Assembly: GCF_033880585.1 (NCBI RefSeq)
Contig: NZ_CP137624.1
Location: 3,896,255 to 3,960,254, forward strand
DNA length: 64,000 nucleotides
Source of the DNA: Lysinibacillus louembei
Lineage (GTDB): Bacteria; Bacillota; Bacilli; Bacillales_A; Planococcaceae
Direction of reading: 5' to 3'
Positions 27,948 to 36,510 of the stretch are shown here, piece after piece. The first letter of the stretch is position 1; every line of letters begins with the position of its first letter. Both the position numbers and the translations under genes were made by a program. The notes beneath the pieces were generated by a model. It was given only the letters and a program-made list of their open reading frames with translations, did not search any database and had not been told where the DNA came from.

Positions 27948-28433
27948 ATGGAGTCATATGTAAGTAAAGTGTTAGATGCGATTGATTTCGAAATTTTAGA
28001 TTTACTTCAAAAAGAATCACATATTAGCAATGCGGAATTAGCAAGGCGTGTAAATTTATCGTCACCAGCTACACATGCTAGAATTAAACGACTAGAAAGC
28101 GAGGGCTTTATCGAAAGACAAGTAGCTATTCTAAACCAAGAAAAGCTCGGCTTCGATTTACTTTGCTATATTTTTATTAGCACAAATATCCATCAATCTG
28201 AGCTACTAGAAAAACTCGAAGGCTCTTTAGCAACAATGGCTGAAATATTGGAGTGTCACTGTTTAACGGGGGAACACGATTATTTATTAAAGGTGGTCAT
28301 TCGCGATCGTAAAGAATTAGATTACTTTATCAGAAAGCTAAACACACTTGGTATATCTAAAATCCAAACAAATTTATCATTAAGAGAAGTAAAAAATTCG
28401 ACCATTTTACCAATCATCAATCATGAGCAATAA
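27948..28433 (+). CDS. Lrp/AsnC-family transcriptional regulator (161 aa)
   Basis: The N-terminal winged HTH is clear (AIDFEILDLLQKESHISNAE, then RVNLSSPATHARIKRLESEGFI). A RAM-type ligand-binding domain follows (CHCLTGEHDYLLKVV). The family senses amino acids as oligomers. The ATG at 27948 follows AAGGAGAG. Divergent from the EamA exporter with a 212-base AT-rich interval, a common arrangement in which the regulator controls the exporter; that link is inference. Confidence 0.92.
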   Translation: MESYVSKVLDAIDFEILDLLQKESHISNAELARRVNLSSPATHARIKRLESEGFIERQVAILNQEKLGFDLLCYIFISTNIHQSELLEKLEGSLATMAEILECHCLTGEHDYLLKVVIRDRKELDYFIRKLNTLGISKIQTNLSLREVKNSTILPIINHEQ

Positions 28434-28442
28434 CATAAAAAA

Positions 28443-28479
28443 GAGGGCGTCCGAAAAGTCATTTTGGGACGCCCCCTTT
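28443..28479 (+). terminator. Terminator after the Lrp-family gene
   Basis: GGGCGTCC (28445-28452) pairs with GGACGCCC (28467-28474), with a T tract after it. Near the Lrp-family stop codon. Confidence 0.8.
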
Positions 28480-28589
28480 GCGACGAGGATGGTGACAATT
28501 TGCTCCTGCGATTACTCGTCGCAGTTAAAAACATTTGCTCCTGCGATTACTCGTCGCAGAAAAGCTCTATTGTGACAACCGCAGGAGCA
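28480..28589. repeat. Composite intergenic repeat with two 27-bp direct copies and inverted flanks
   Basis: A 27-bp sequence containing GCTCCTGCGATTACTCGTCG occurs at 28498-28524 and identically at 28533-28559, a 35-base period. On the left GCGACGAG (28480-28487) is the inverse of its CTCGTCGC part. On the right CGCAGGAGCA (28580-28589) is the inverse of its TGCTCCTGCG part. The whole block can therefore fold into alternative hairpins. It is not coding and sits between two terminators. Confidence 0.8.
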
Positions 28590-28617
28590 CAATTTTAATC
28601 AAAAATTGATTATGTAA

Positions 28618-28662
28618 AAAAGCGGAGCTGTTCAGAAAGTTCACTTTCTGGACAGCCCCTTT
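28618..28662 (-). terminator. Terminator after the DUF420 gene
   Basis: A 17-bp stem with two mismatches (28624-28640 with 28643-28659), directly after the stop codon. A T tract follows on the minus strand. Confidence 0.85.
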
Positions 28663-29124
28663 TTAAAATCCTAAAATCGCCTTAATAACCGAAGTTGTTT
28701 CTCCACCTTTGTAAATTACATATAACAGCATGTACACTGCTACACCTGTAATCGCTACGAAAAACCAAATAAGGCTTGTAATTGGTCCAATTCGACGGTG
28801 TAATTTTAAATTTGTTTTTAAACCAGATAAAATGCTAACGATACCAAATACCGCTCCAACTGTAGCTAAAATAATATGGAAAATTAAAAAGAACGTATAG
28901 TATCCTTTCACTTCATCAGGTCCGCCGAAAGCTGTATTGCCAACAAAAATTGTACGAGATGCATAAATAATAAAGAAGATTAACGCCGCAACACCTGCTG
29001 CTAGCATCACCTTTTTATGTGCTTCTATTTTGCGCTTATAAATTAAATACCACCCAATCGCAACTAAAACTGCACTAATTACGATAAACGTTGTACTAAT
29101 TGTAGGTAAAATCGGTACACCCAT
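28663..29124 (-). CDS. DUF420/CtaM-type heme-copper oxidase assembly protein (153 aa)
   Basis: Four or five membrane helices with conserved histidines (KIEAHKKVML, FHIILATVG, KLHRRIGPITSLIW). DUF420 members such as Staphylococcus CtaM are required for maturation of aa3-type oxidases. It is next to ctaG and near ctaCDEF, which supports that role. Confidence 0.85.
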   Translation of the reverse strand: MGVPILPTISTTFIVISAVLVAIGWYLIYKRKIEAHKKVMLAAGVAALIFFIIYASRTIFVGNTAFGGPDEVKGYYTFFLIFHIILATVGAVFGIVSILSGLKTNLKLHRRIGPITSLIWFFVAITGVAVYMLLYVIYKGGETTSVIKAILGF

Positions 29125-29147
29125 TTTTCATTCTCCAACTCTCTGTC

Positions 29148-30062
29148 TTATTTATAAATTGTTTGCTCTTGAAATTCTTTTAATGCTTTCGCTGTAATTT
29201 CATCAGGGTCTTTTCTTTCACTGTTCCACCATATACGGAACACTCTAGCTAAAATAACAGCAAAAATAATTTCCTGAATAATTTTCATCAGCACACCACC
29301 GACTTGCTGGTCGCTCAGTGGGCTCATCGATGAAAACAGCTCTGGTCCTGATAATGTTAAGCCAGATAACGTAGATTGAGGTACACATAGCTCCATCGCT
29401 TTCAGCCATACATCCGCATCTGTATACGTTGCGTACATCGGGTTTGATGCAAAGATAATTAACGCACAAGCTGGTGTAATTAATACGGCATTCCCAATAA
29501 TATAAGCAATTTTATACAGTGGCTTTAATTGATGCTGCCCCTCTACCATGTTTAATAACGGCCAGTACATAAAAATAGCTGAGACAAATAAAATAAATGT
29601 GTATAAGCCATGCAACGTTTCATCTAGCTTAATCGTATCAAAAATTGATGGGATATGATAAAACGAAAATAATGCAATAAACACAAATATAGCTACAAGC
29701 GGCTGTGTAAAGATTTTAAAAATCTTTCGAATCACAGGTGCATGGACCACAACATTCCACACCCACCATGGTATTCCCTTTATTAAAAAAATCGGGATTA
29801 GCAATAATAAAAATGCCATTTGTACCATATGAACAGTAAACATAATATGACCTAGCAAATCGACTGGTGAGCCTTTAATAATATAAAGAGTAATCATGGC
29901 TAATATAAAGTAAATCGCTTCACTTCTCTTCAAAGGCTCGCTCACTTTAAAATCTTTGCGCCATGTCACAGTAACTAAAAAATAGACAACAGTTAAAAAT
30001 ATGATGACCCCAATAAAATAAGGGCTCCATAAAGCTTGAAATCCAAAAATGCTCAATGGCAT
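29148..30062 (-). CDS. ctaG: Cytochrome c oxidase assembly factor CtaG (304 aa)
   Basis: An integral membrane protein (about seven helices) of the caa3_CtaG family, required for caa3 oxidase activity in B. subtilis. Typical features are GHIMFTVHMVQMAFLLLLIP and the TPACALIIF segment. The ATG at 30062 is preferred because AAAGGAG lies 9 bases upstream. It is 23 bases from the DUF420 gene, so the two form an operon. A second CtaG-like gene is at 56402. Confidence 0.92.
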   Translation of the reverse strand: MPLSIFGFQALWSPYFIGVIIFLTVVYFLVTVTWRKDFKVSEPLKRSEAIYFILAMITLYIIKGSPVDLLGHIMFTVHMVQMAFLLLLIPIFLIKGIPWWVWNVVVHAPVIRKIFKIFTQPLVAIFVFIALFSFYHIPSIFDTIKLDETLHGLYTFILFVSAIFMYWPLLNMVEGQHQLKPLYKIAYIIGNAVLITPACALIIFASNPMYATYTDADVWLKAMELCVPQSTLSGLTLSGPELFSSMSPLSDQQVGGVLMKIIQEIIFAVILARVFRIWWNSERKDPDEITAKALKEFQEQTIYK

Positions 30063-30230
30063 AATACCGCGCTCCTTTAACTTCAATATCTCTATTATAA
30101 AGCGCTATAACCATTAACATCAATAGAAGAACTATGACAATTAAAGTAATTTTGATAAGTAGACATCATCGAGTGAGAAAAAACACTTTCTCGGCATAAC
30201 AATTATCTAAATTTAGCATTATTTCTGATA

Positions 30231-30260
30231 TTGACAGACAAAACATATGTACTGTATGAT
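30231..30260 (+). promoter_or_regulatory. Sigma-A promoter of dapF-dapL
   Basis: TTGACA (30231-30236), an 18-base spacer and TATGAT (30255-30260), about 55 bases before dapF. A perfect 7-bp inverted repeat (GAATATG, 30280-30286, with CATATTC, 30292-30298) lies in the leader and could be an operator or small hairpin. Confidence 0.8.
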
Positions 30261-30314
30261 TTAACACATTAAAACTACAGAATATGTTTAGCATATTCAA
30301 GAAAGGATGAATAT

Positions 30315-31154
30315 ATGGAATTAAAATTCACAAAAATGCAAGGTCTAGGAAATGATTATATTTATATCAATTGCTTCGAAGCTGAAATTAACTCACCTGA
30401 AGCCCTTGCTATTAAGCTGTCCGATAGACATTTTGGAATCGGGGGCGATGGCATTGTTTTAATACTTCCTTCCAATGTAGCTGATGCAAAAATGCGAATG
30501 TTTAACATTGATGGCAGTGAAGGAAAAATGTGTGGAAATGCGATAAGATGTGTTGCGAAATACTTATATGATTACAACATTGTAGCAAAAGAAGAACTAA
30601 CAGTCGAAACGCTTTCAGGTATTAAAACACTTAGCCTTTACATAGAAAATGGAGCTGTAGAAAATGTAATGGTTGATATGGGGAAAGCTGAGCTTCTTCC
30701 AGAAAAAATACCTGTTTTATTGTCAGGAGAAGGCATTATCGCTGAGCCTGTGACAATTGGAACAGAAAATTATGAGATTACATGTGTATCGATGGGAAAT
30801 CCTCACTGTGTCGTATTTAAGGACCATATAGATGATTTAGACCTACCAAAGCTTGGACCTTTATTTGAAAATAGTCCTCTTTTCCCTGACCGTATAAACA
30901 CTGAATTTATCGAGGTCGTAGAGCGCAATGTTTTAAAAATGAGGGTATGGGAGCGCGGCAGTGGTGAAACACTTGCCTGTGGAACTGGTGCATGTGCCTC
31001 GGCAGTAGCGGCAGTTTTAAACGGCTATTGTGAGAAAAATGTCGATATTCAAGTCCATCTTTTAGGTGGTATGCTCACAATCCGATATACGGATGATACA
31101 GTCTGGATGACAGGTGGCTGTGCTAAAGTATTCGAAGGTACAATAAATATATAA
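30315..31154 (+). CDS. dapF: Diaminopimelate epimerase (279 aa)
   Basis: Interconverts LL- and meso-diaminopimelate. The two catalytic cysteines are seen in KMCGNAIRC (near residue 73) and ACGTGACAS (near 217), and the N-terminus is KFTKMQGLGNDY. Normal length. It lies 29 bases upstream of dapL, so the pair makes LL-DAP and converts it to meso-DAP for lysine and, in this group, spore cortex. Confidence 0.97.
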   Translation: MELKFTKMQGLGNDYIYINCFEAEINSPEALAIKLSDRHFGIGGDGIVLILPSNVADAKMRMFNIDGSEGKMCGNAIRCVAKYLYDYNIVAKEELTVETLSGIKTLSLYIENGAVENVMVDMGKAELLPEKIPVLLSGEGIIAEPVTIGTENYEITCVSMGNPHCVVFKDHIDDLDLPKLGPLFENSPLFPDRINTEFIEVVERNVLKMRVWERGSGETLACGTGACASAVAAVLNGYCEKNVDIQVHLLGGMLTIRYTDDTVWMTGGCAKVFEGTINI

Positions 31155-31183
31155 ATTAAACGATTCCTGAGGAGGAAAATCCA

Positions 31184-32362
31184 TTGAATATTAATCAACA
31201 TTATTTAGAGCTTCAAGACAGCTACCTTTTTTCTCTCGTCACTAAAAAAGTAAATGCCTATAAAGAAAAAAACCCTAGCAAAGAAGTGATTCGACTAGGT
31301 ATAGGCGATGTCACGCTACCTCTTGTTCCAGCCGTTGTGGAGGCCATGCAAAAAGCCGTCGCTGAACAAGGCGAGAAAAGTACCTTTAAAGGTTATGGTG
31401 AAGAACAAGGCTATGAATTTCTTCGTCAAACAATTTGCCAATACTACTCCGAAAAAAAAGTTTCTCTCTCTGATACAGAAGTTTTTATAAGTGATGGTGC
31501 AAAAAGTGATATTGGGAACATTCTCGATATTTTCGATATAGACAACACAGTTCTTATTCCTGATCCTGTCTATCCTGTTTATGTAGACACAAACGTGATG
31601 GCTGGTCGAAAAATCATTTATGCAAACGGTACTGTAGAAAATAACTTCTCTCCTCTTCCAGATGAAAATATAAAAGCAGATATTATTTACCTTTGCTCAC
31701 CAAATAACCCTACAGGAGCAGTTTATAATAAAGAGCAGCTTGAAAGCTGGGTATCCTATGCACTAAAGCATGATGCTGTTATTCTTTTTGATAGTGCCTA
31801 CGAAACATTTATTCAAGATGAAAGCTTACCTACAAGTATTTATCAAATCGAAGGTGCAGAAAAATGTGCAATTGAATTTTGCTCTCTTTCTAAAACAGCT
31901 GGATTCACAGGAACACGCTGTGGCTATACAATCGTCCCACATGCGCTTATTCGTAATAATACGTCGCTTAATAAGCTATGGCTAAGAAGACAAACAACGA
32001 AATTTAACGGCGTTCCATATATTGTACAAAAGGGCGCAGAAGCTGTTTTTTCAAATGATGGCCTGCAACAAATTAAAGAAAACATCGCATATTATATGGA
32101 AAACGCCAAGCTTATTTCAGGAACACTGAAGGAGCTTAACATTTGGCATGTAGGCGGTGAAAACTCGCCGTATATTTGGCTGAAATGTCCGAACGATATG
32201 ACATCATGGGATTACTTTGATTACCTTTTAGAAAATGCTCAAGTTGTTGGCACACCTGGCTCAGGGTTCGGCTCAAATGGCGAAGGATTTTTCAGACTTT
32301 CAGCTTTTGGAGAAAGAAAAAATGTGATAGAAGCAATGGAAAGATTGCGTAAACTGAAATAA
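31184..32362 (+). CDS. dapL: LL-diaminopimelate aminotransferase (392 aa)
   Basis: A PLP enzyme that makes LL-DAP directly from tetrahydrodipicolinate, bypassing the acyl intermediates. Family motifs are IRLGIGDVTLPL, CSPNNPTGAVY, and the PLP lysine in SLSKTAGFTGTRCGY. The start codon is TTG at 31184, behind a strong GAGGAGG site. Paired with dapF under one promoter. B. subtilis uses the acetylase route instead, so this marks a different DAP pathway. Confidence 0.92.
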   Translation: MNINQHYLELQDSYLFSLVTKKVNAYKEKNPSKEVIRLGIGDVTLPLVPAVVEAMQKAVAEQGEKSTFKGYGEEQGYEFLRQTICQYYSEKKVSLSDTEVFISDGAKSDIGNILDIFDIDNTVLIPDPVYPVYVDTNVMAGRKIIYANGTVENNFSPLPDENIKADIIYLCSPNNPTGAVYNKEQLESWVSYALKHDAVILFDSAYETFIQDESLPTSIYQIEGAEKCAIEFCSLSKTAGFTGTRCGYTIVPHALIRNNTSLNKLWLRRQTTKFNGVPYIVQKGAEAVFSNDGLQQIKENIAYYMENAKLISGTLKELNIWHVGGENSPYIWLKCPNDMTSWDYFDYLLENAQVVGTPGSGFGSNGEGFFRLSAFGERKNVIEAMERLRKLK

Positions 32363-32369
32363 AATTTTT

Positions 32370-32415
32370 AAGAAGCAGTTTGAAAGGAAGTTATCTTTTT
32401 TCAAACTGCTTCTTT
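32370..32415 (+). terminator. Terminator after dapL
   Basis: A 15-bp perfect stem (32371-32385 with 32399-32413) followed by T residues. Confidence 0.88.
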
Positions 32416-32433
32416 TTCATTTTTACAGTAATG

Positions 32434-32473
32434 AAAAAGGTACTTGGCAAGTTAACTTGCCAAGTACCTTTTT
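32434..32473. terminator. Terminator after ctaF, perfect 40-base palindrome
   Basis: A 20-bp arm inverted repeat with no unpaired centre, flanked by A and T runs, lying 11 bases past the ctaF stop. It can act in both directions. Confidence 0.9.
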
Positions 32474-32484
32474 TGAAGCAACAA

Positions 32485-32826
32485 TTACCACCAAATAATT
32501 GTTAAGAAGCATAAGAAGAATGTGAAGGCGATAAAAGCGCCTCCCCACATGAAGAATGAAATTACTCCGATGTGGTGACCATTTTTATCATCCATATGCA
32601 TGAATGCATATAATTGCTGTACTACTTGAACACCAGCAAGCAATAATACAAATGGCTTAACAAAGTTTGGTGCAAAATCTGCTACTGCTGATGCAAATGC
32701 TACGAAAGTTAATAAAATCATAATCGCAAATTGCGTTACTTGTGTGCGCATTTTTGCTGCATTTGCTTTACGATAATACTCTTGTTGGACTTGAGAACGA
32801 GCTTCGAAATGTGTATCGTGTGCCAT
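32485..32826 (-). CDS. ctaF: Cytochrome c oxidase subunit IV (113 aa)
   Basis: The small subunit of the caa3 oxidase, with three membrane helices and the typical QLYAFMHMDDKNGH stretch. It is the last gene of ctaCDEF, one base after ctaE. Confidence 0.93.
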   Translation of the reverse strand: MAHDTHFEARSQVQQEYYRKANAAKMRTQVTQFAIMILLTFVAFASAVADFAPNFVKPFVLLLAGVQVVQQLYAFMHMDDKNGHHIGVISFFMWGGAFIAFTFFLCFLTIIWW

Positions 32827-32827
32827 A

Positions 32828-33463
32828 TTATCCTAACACTCCCATCAAGTAAACTACAGTAAAGATGAATACCCATACAACGTCAATAAAGTGCCAATAA
32901 AGCGATGCAATAAAGTACTTTGGTGCGTTGTATAAATTTAATCCACGCTTCATATTACGGAAGATTAAACTAGAAATCCATACTAAACCGATAATAACGT
33001 GTAATCCGTGCGTTCCTACTAATGTAAAGAATGCTGAAGAATACGCTGAATGTGTGTAACCAAAGCCGATGTGTACATAGTGATAGAACTCGTAAATTTC
33101 AAGGCATAAGAAACCGATACCTAAAATTACTGTAATCCCCATCCATGTTTGAACACCTTTAAAGTTAAAGTTTTTCATATGGTACATTGCGTACACTGAT
33201 GTTAAAGATGATGTTAAAAGCAACATCGTCATTGCAAATGCTAAAGGTAACTCATAAAGTGCCTTCGCTGAATATTTTGTTAAATCCATACTAGCAGGAC
33301 CTGAATCCTTTAACGCTAAGTATGTTGCAAAAAGACTTGCGAACAGAACAACCTCACAGGCAAGGAAAATCCAGAAGCCAACAAACTTATTTTTCCCTTC
33401 CATTGTTGCTTGTTCAGCATGCTCAGGCCAATTTTGAGGAGTGAATTTAGTATTTAAATCCAT
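32828..33463 (-). CDS. ctaE: Cytochrome c oxidase subunit III (211 aa)
   Basis: The oxidase subunit with five membrane helices. It shows WIFLACEVVLFASLFATYL, FYHYVHIGFGYTHSAYSSAF and the conserved GTHGLHVIIG. Its ATG shares a base with the ctaD stop. Confidence 0.95.
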   Translation of the reverse strand: MDLNTKFTPQNWPEHAEQATMEGKNKFVGFWIFLACEVVLFASLFATYLALKDSGPASMDLTKYSAKALYELPLAFAMTMLLLTSSLTSVYAMYHMKNFNFKGVQTWMGITVILGIGFLCLEIYEFYHYVHIGFGYTHSAYSSAFFTLVGTHGLHVIIGLVWISSLIFRNMKRGLNLYNAPKYFIASLYWHFIDVVWVFIFTVVYLMGVLG

Positions 33464-35403
33464 TAGTTGTTCCCTCCTTTTTTACCTGCTGCACGGAATT
33501 GTGCTAAATCCTTCTCGATTGCTTCAACTTCAGCTACATGTACATGATAGCCTAAGTCGTCTTTCAATGAACGAGTAATCATTGAACCAACTGTAATACC
33601 TAAACCTACAACAATTAAACCAACAGATAATGCTGGTGATACACTTTCTGCTGTACCTGCAAGTGCTTGTTTGCCCCATGGACTATATAATGCACCAAAT
33701 GCAGCGATAAATGTACCGATTGACATAATTAACGGTAAAATTGAGTTGTTCGGCATATGAATATCGCCTAGTGGCTCAGCATAAACCATACCCTCTTTAT
33801 TTCCTTCTTGCTTCTCAATCCAATATGGATCATATCCACGTACAAGTGGCGTTTGCTTAAAGTTATAGAATGGTAGTGGTGTTTCAAGTGCCCACTCAAG
33901 TGAACGTCCATCACCCCAGTAATCGCGACGATTAAGAGGTTCAGATTTAATTGATAATAATACATTAAGTACTAATAAAATTACACCTACACCCATCATT
34001 GCAGCACCGATTGTTGAAATCATGTTGAATAAATCCCAACCTTGGTCTGGCATATATGTGAATACGCGACGTGGCATACCCATTAAGCCTAAGAAATGCT
34101 GTAAGAAGAATGTTAAATGGAACCCGATAAAGAAGATCCAGAAAGTTAATACACCTAGCTTTTCATTTAAAGCGCGGTTGAACATAATCGGCCAGTAGAA
34201 ATGCGCTGCCCCGAATAATGCTGTAACGATACCACCTACGATTACGTAGTGGAAATGCGCTACGATAAAGTAAGAATCGTGTAATTGGTAATCAAGTGGT
34301 GCAGCAGCCTGCATAACCCCTGTTACCCCACCCGCTACGAATGACGGGATAAAGCCAAGTGCATAAAGCATTGGTACAGTAACTTTAATGGAGCCACCCC
34401 AGATTGTTAAAATCCAGTTGAACACTTTCATACCAGTAGGTACAGCAATTGTCATTGTTGCTACTGCAAAAATAGCGTTCGCTGTTGCACCAAGACCTGT
34501 TGTGAACATATGGTGAGCCCATACCATGAATCCTAAGAATCCGATTAAAATTGTAGCGAATACCATTGAAGAGTATCCGAATAAGCGTTTACGAGCGAAT
34601 ACTGGAATAATTTCAGAGAATAAACCGAACGCTGGTAATACTAAAATGTAAACTTCAGGGTGACCAAAGATCCAGAATAAATGCTCCCAAATAATTGTGT
34701 TACCACCCATTGTATGTTCGAAGAAGTTAGCGCCAAACATACGGTCCACTAACATTAAGAATAAACCTACAGTAAGTGGAGGGAATGCGAATAAAATTAA
34801 CGTACTTGACACTAATGATGTCCACGTAAATAGTGGCATACGCATAAATGTCATACCAGGTGCACGCATCGTAATAATTGTTACGATAAAGTTGATACCA
34901 GAAATTAGCGTACCAGCACCAGAAATTTGTAAACCAAGAACATAAAAGTCAATACCATGTCCTGGAGAATATAAAGATAATGATGCATATGAAGTCCAAC
35001 CTGCATCAGGTGCTCCACCTAAGAAGAATGATAGGTGAAGGAAAACTGCTCCTAGGAAGAATAACCAGAAACCTAGTGCATTTAAGAATGGGAACGCAAC
35101 GTCACGTGCCCCAATTTGTAATGGTACAATGGCATTCATAAATGCAAACAGTAATGGTGTAGCAGCTAAAAATAGCATCGTTGTACCGTGCATTGTTAAC
35201 AATTGGTTAAACATTCCCGCTGATACGAAAGTATTCTCTGGGAACAATAGTTGAAATCGCATAAACAATGCTTCAAGTCCGGCAATAGCAAAGAATAGCG
35301 TACCGGCTGCTAAATACAAAATGGCGATTTTTTTATGGTCGACAGTCGTTAAATAGTCCCATACTTGTGCGCCAAATCCTTTTTTTTGTGCAACAGAGCT
35401 CAC
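33463..35403 (-). CDS. ctaD: Cytochrome c oxidase subunit I (646 aa)
   Basis: The catalytic subunit containing heme a and the heme a3-CuB centre. Conserved residues are in LLTMHGTTMLFL, WIFGHPEVYILVLPAFG (CuB His and crosslinked Tyr), WAHHMFTTG, and HDSYFIVAHFHYVI. The start is taken as GTG at 35403, 8 bases after GGAGG; the in-frame TTG at 35421 overlaps that site. Confidence 0.97.
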   Translation of the reverse strand: MSSVAQKKGFGAQVWDYLTTVDHKKIAILYLAAGTLFFAIAGLEALFMRFQLLFPENTFVSAGMFNQLLTMHGTTMLFLAATPLLFAFMNAIVPLQIGARDVAFPFLNALGFWLFFLGAVFLHLSFFLGGAPDAGWTSYASLSLYSPGHGIDFYVLGLQISGAGTLISGINFIVTIITMRAPGMTFMRMPLFTWTSLVSSTLILFAFPPLTVGLFLMLVDRMFGANFFEHTMGGNTIIWEHLFWIFGHPEVYILVLPAFGLFSEIIPVFARKRLFGYSSMVFATILIGFLGFMVWAHHMFTTGLGATANAIFAVATMTIAVPTGMKVFNWILTIWGGSIKVTVPMLYALGFIPSFVAGGVTGVMQAAAPLDYQLHDSYFIVAHFHYVIVGGIVTALFGAAHFYWPIMFNRALNEKLGVLTFWIFFIGFHLTFFLQHFLGLMGMPRRVFTYMPDQGWDLFNMISTIGAAMMGVGVILLVLNVLLSIKSEPLNRRDYWGDGRSLEWALETPLPFYNFKQTPLVRGYDPYWIEKQEGNKEGMVYAEPLGDIHMPNNSILPLIMSIGTFIAAFGALYSPWGKQALAGTAESVSPALSVGLIVVGLGITVGSMITRSLKDDLGYHVHVAEVEAIEKDLAQFRAAGKKGGNN

Positions 35404-35442
35404 AACTTTAACCTCCTTCAAAGTTTCTATCTCTTGTAATTA

Positions 35443-36510
35443 TTATTTTTCTACAGATAATGTCATTAAGTACTCAGCAATCGCTTGAGCCTCTTCTTCT
35501 GAAACATTATATTTACCAGTCATTAAGTTACCTGGCTTGTAGTATTCTGGATCATTAATCCAAGCAGCTGTTTTTTCTGTTGTATGCTCTAAGAAACCAG
35601 CTACACGGTTACGATCTCCAAATGTCGTTAAATTTGGTCCCATACCGCCAGATACACCAACACCAGAAATTGCGTGACAGCCTAAGCAGCTGTTTGCAAA
35701 TGTTGCTTCACCTAAATCCGTAGAATCAGCTGATGCTGTTTGACCTTCAGTAGCTTTCATTGCTGCTACCCAAGCATCAAATGCTGGTCGATCTAAAGCT
35801 TTTACTTTAAAGTCCATTAAGGCATGTGATGGTCCGCAAAGCTCCGCACACTTACCGAAGAATACGCCTTCTTTTAAGCCTTCTGATGTTTTATCAAACT
35901 CTAAGTAGAATTTGTTTAAGTTATCTACGTTTGTATCCATTTTCCCACCAACAGCAGGAATCCAGAATGAGTGCTTAACGTCTGCTGCTATTAAGTTGAA
36001 GTATACTTTTTCATCCGTTGGCACTACTAATTCTTGAGCAGTAACAATTCCTTGGTTTGGATATTCAAACTCCCACCAATATAATTTTGCTGTTACATTA
36101 ACTGTTAAAGCTGTTTTTTCTCCATTTTCATCTACCTCTTCCATTGCAGCAACATCTGCAAATTTATAAGTAGATATTAACACTGGAACAGAAATGATAA
36201 TTAATAAAATAATTGGAATAACTGTCCAAATTACTTCTAGCGTGTGACTTCCTTCAACTTGCTTCGGAATTACGTTTTCTCCGACTCTTGAGCGACGGAA
36301 TTTAACGAATGCAAGTAAGTAAATTACTGAAACAATAATCGTTACTACTGTCATGATGATTGTTGTCAGCAGTAAAAGATTCAATTGTTCTTTCCCGACA
36401 GCACCAGATGGTCTTAGAGTGGAAAGATGTTCTTCACCACAAGCTGCAAGGAACACTGTCATTACTGCTAAAAGTGAAAATAGACGCCATTTTTTAAGCC
36501 CTTTCATCAT
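35443..36510 (-). CDS. ctaC: Cytochrome c oxidase subunit II with fused cytochrome c domain (355 aa)
   Basis: A lipoprotein signal (LAVMTVFLAACGEE) is followed by two membrane helices, a CuA domain (GKCAELCGPSHALMDF) and a C-terminal cytochrome c domain with the heme site CLGCH. The axial Met is probably in NLMTGKYNV. The fused cytochrome marks it as a caa3-type cytochrome c oxidase. First gene of the operon ctaCDEF. Confidence 0.97.
   Translation of the reverse strand: MMKGLKKWRLFSLLAVMTVFLAACGEEHLSTLRPSGAVGKEQLNLLLLTTIIMTVVTIIVSVIYLLAFVKFRRSRVGENVIPKQVEGSHTLEVIWTVIPIILLIIISVPVLISTYKFADVAAMEEVDENGEKTALTVNVTAKLYWWEFEYPNQGIVTAQELVVPTDEKVYFNLIAADVKHSFWIPAVGGKMDTNVDNLNKFYLEFDKTSEGLKEGVFFGKCAELCGPSHALMDFKVKALDRPAFDAWVAAMKATEGQTASADSTDLGEATFANSCLGCHAISGVGVSGGMGPNLTTFGDRNRVAGFLEHTTEKTAAWINDPEYYKPGNLMTGKYNVSEEEAQAIAEYLMTLSVEK

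Noticed and set aside
28498..28559. Two direct repeats considered as a minimal CRISPR or as attachment sites
   Set aside because: Only two copies with an 8-base gap, inverted flanks, and no recombinase or cas gene nearby.
31184..31190. T-box or riboswitch upstream of dapF-dapL
   Set aside because: The leader is only about 45 bases with a 7-bp hairpin; no conserved riboswitch or T-box elements are visible.
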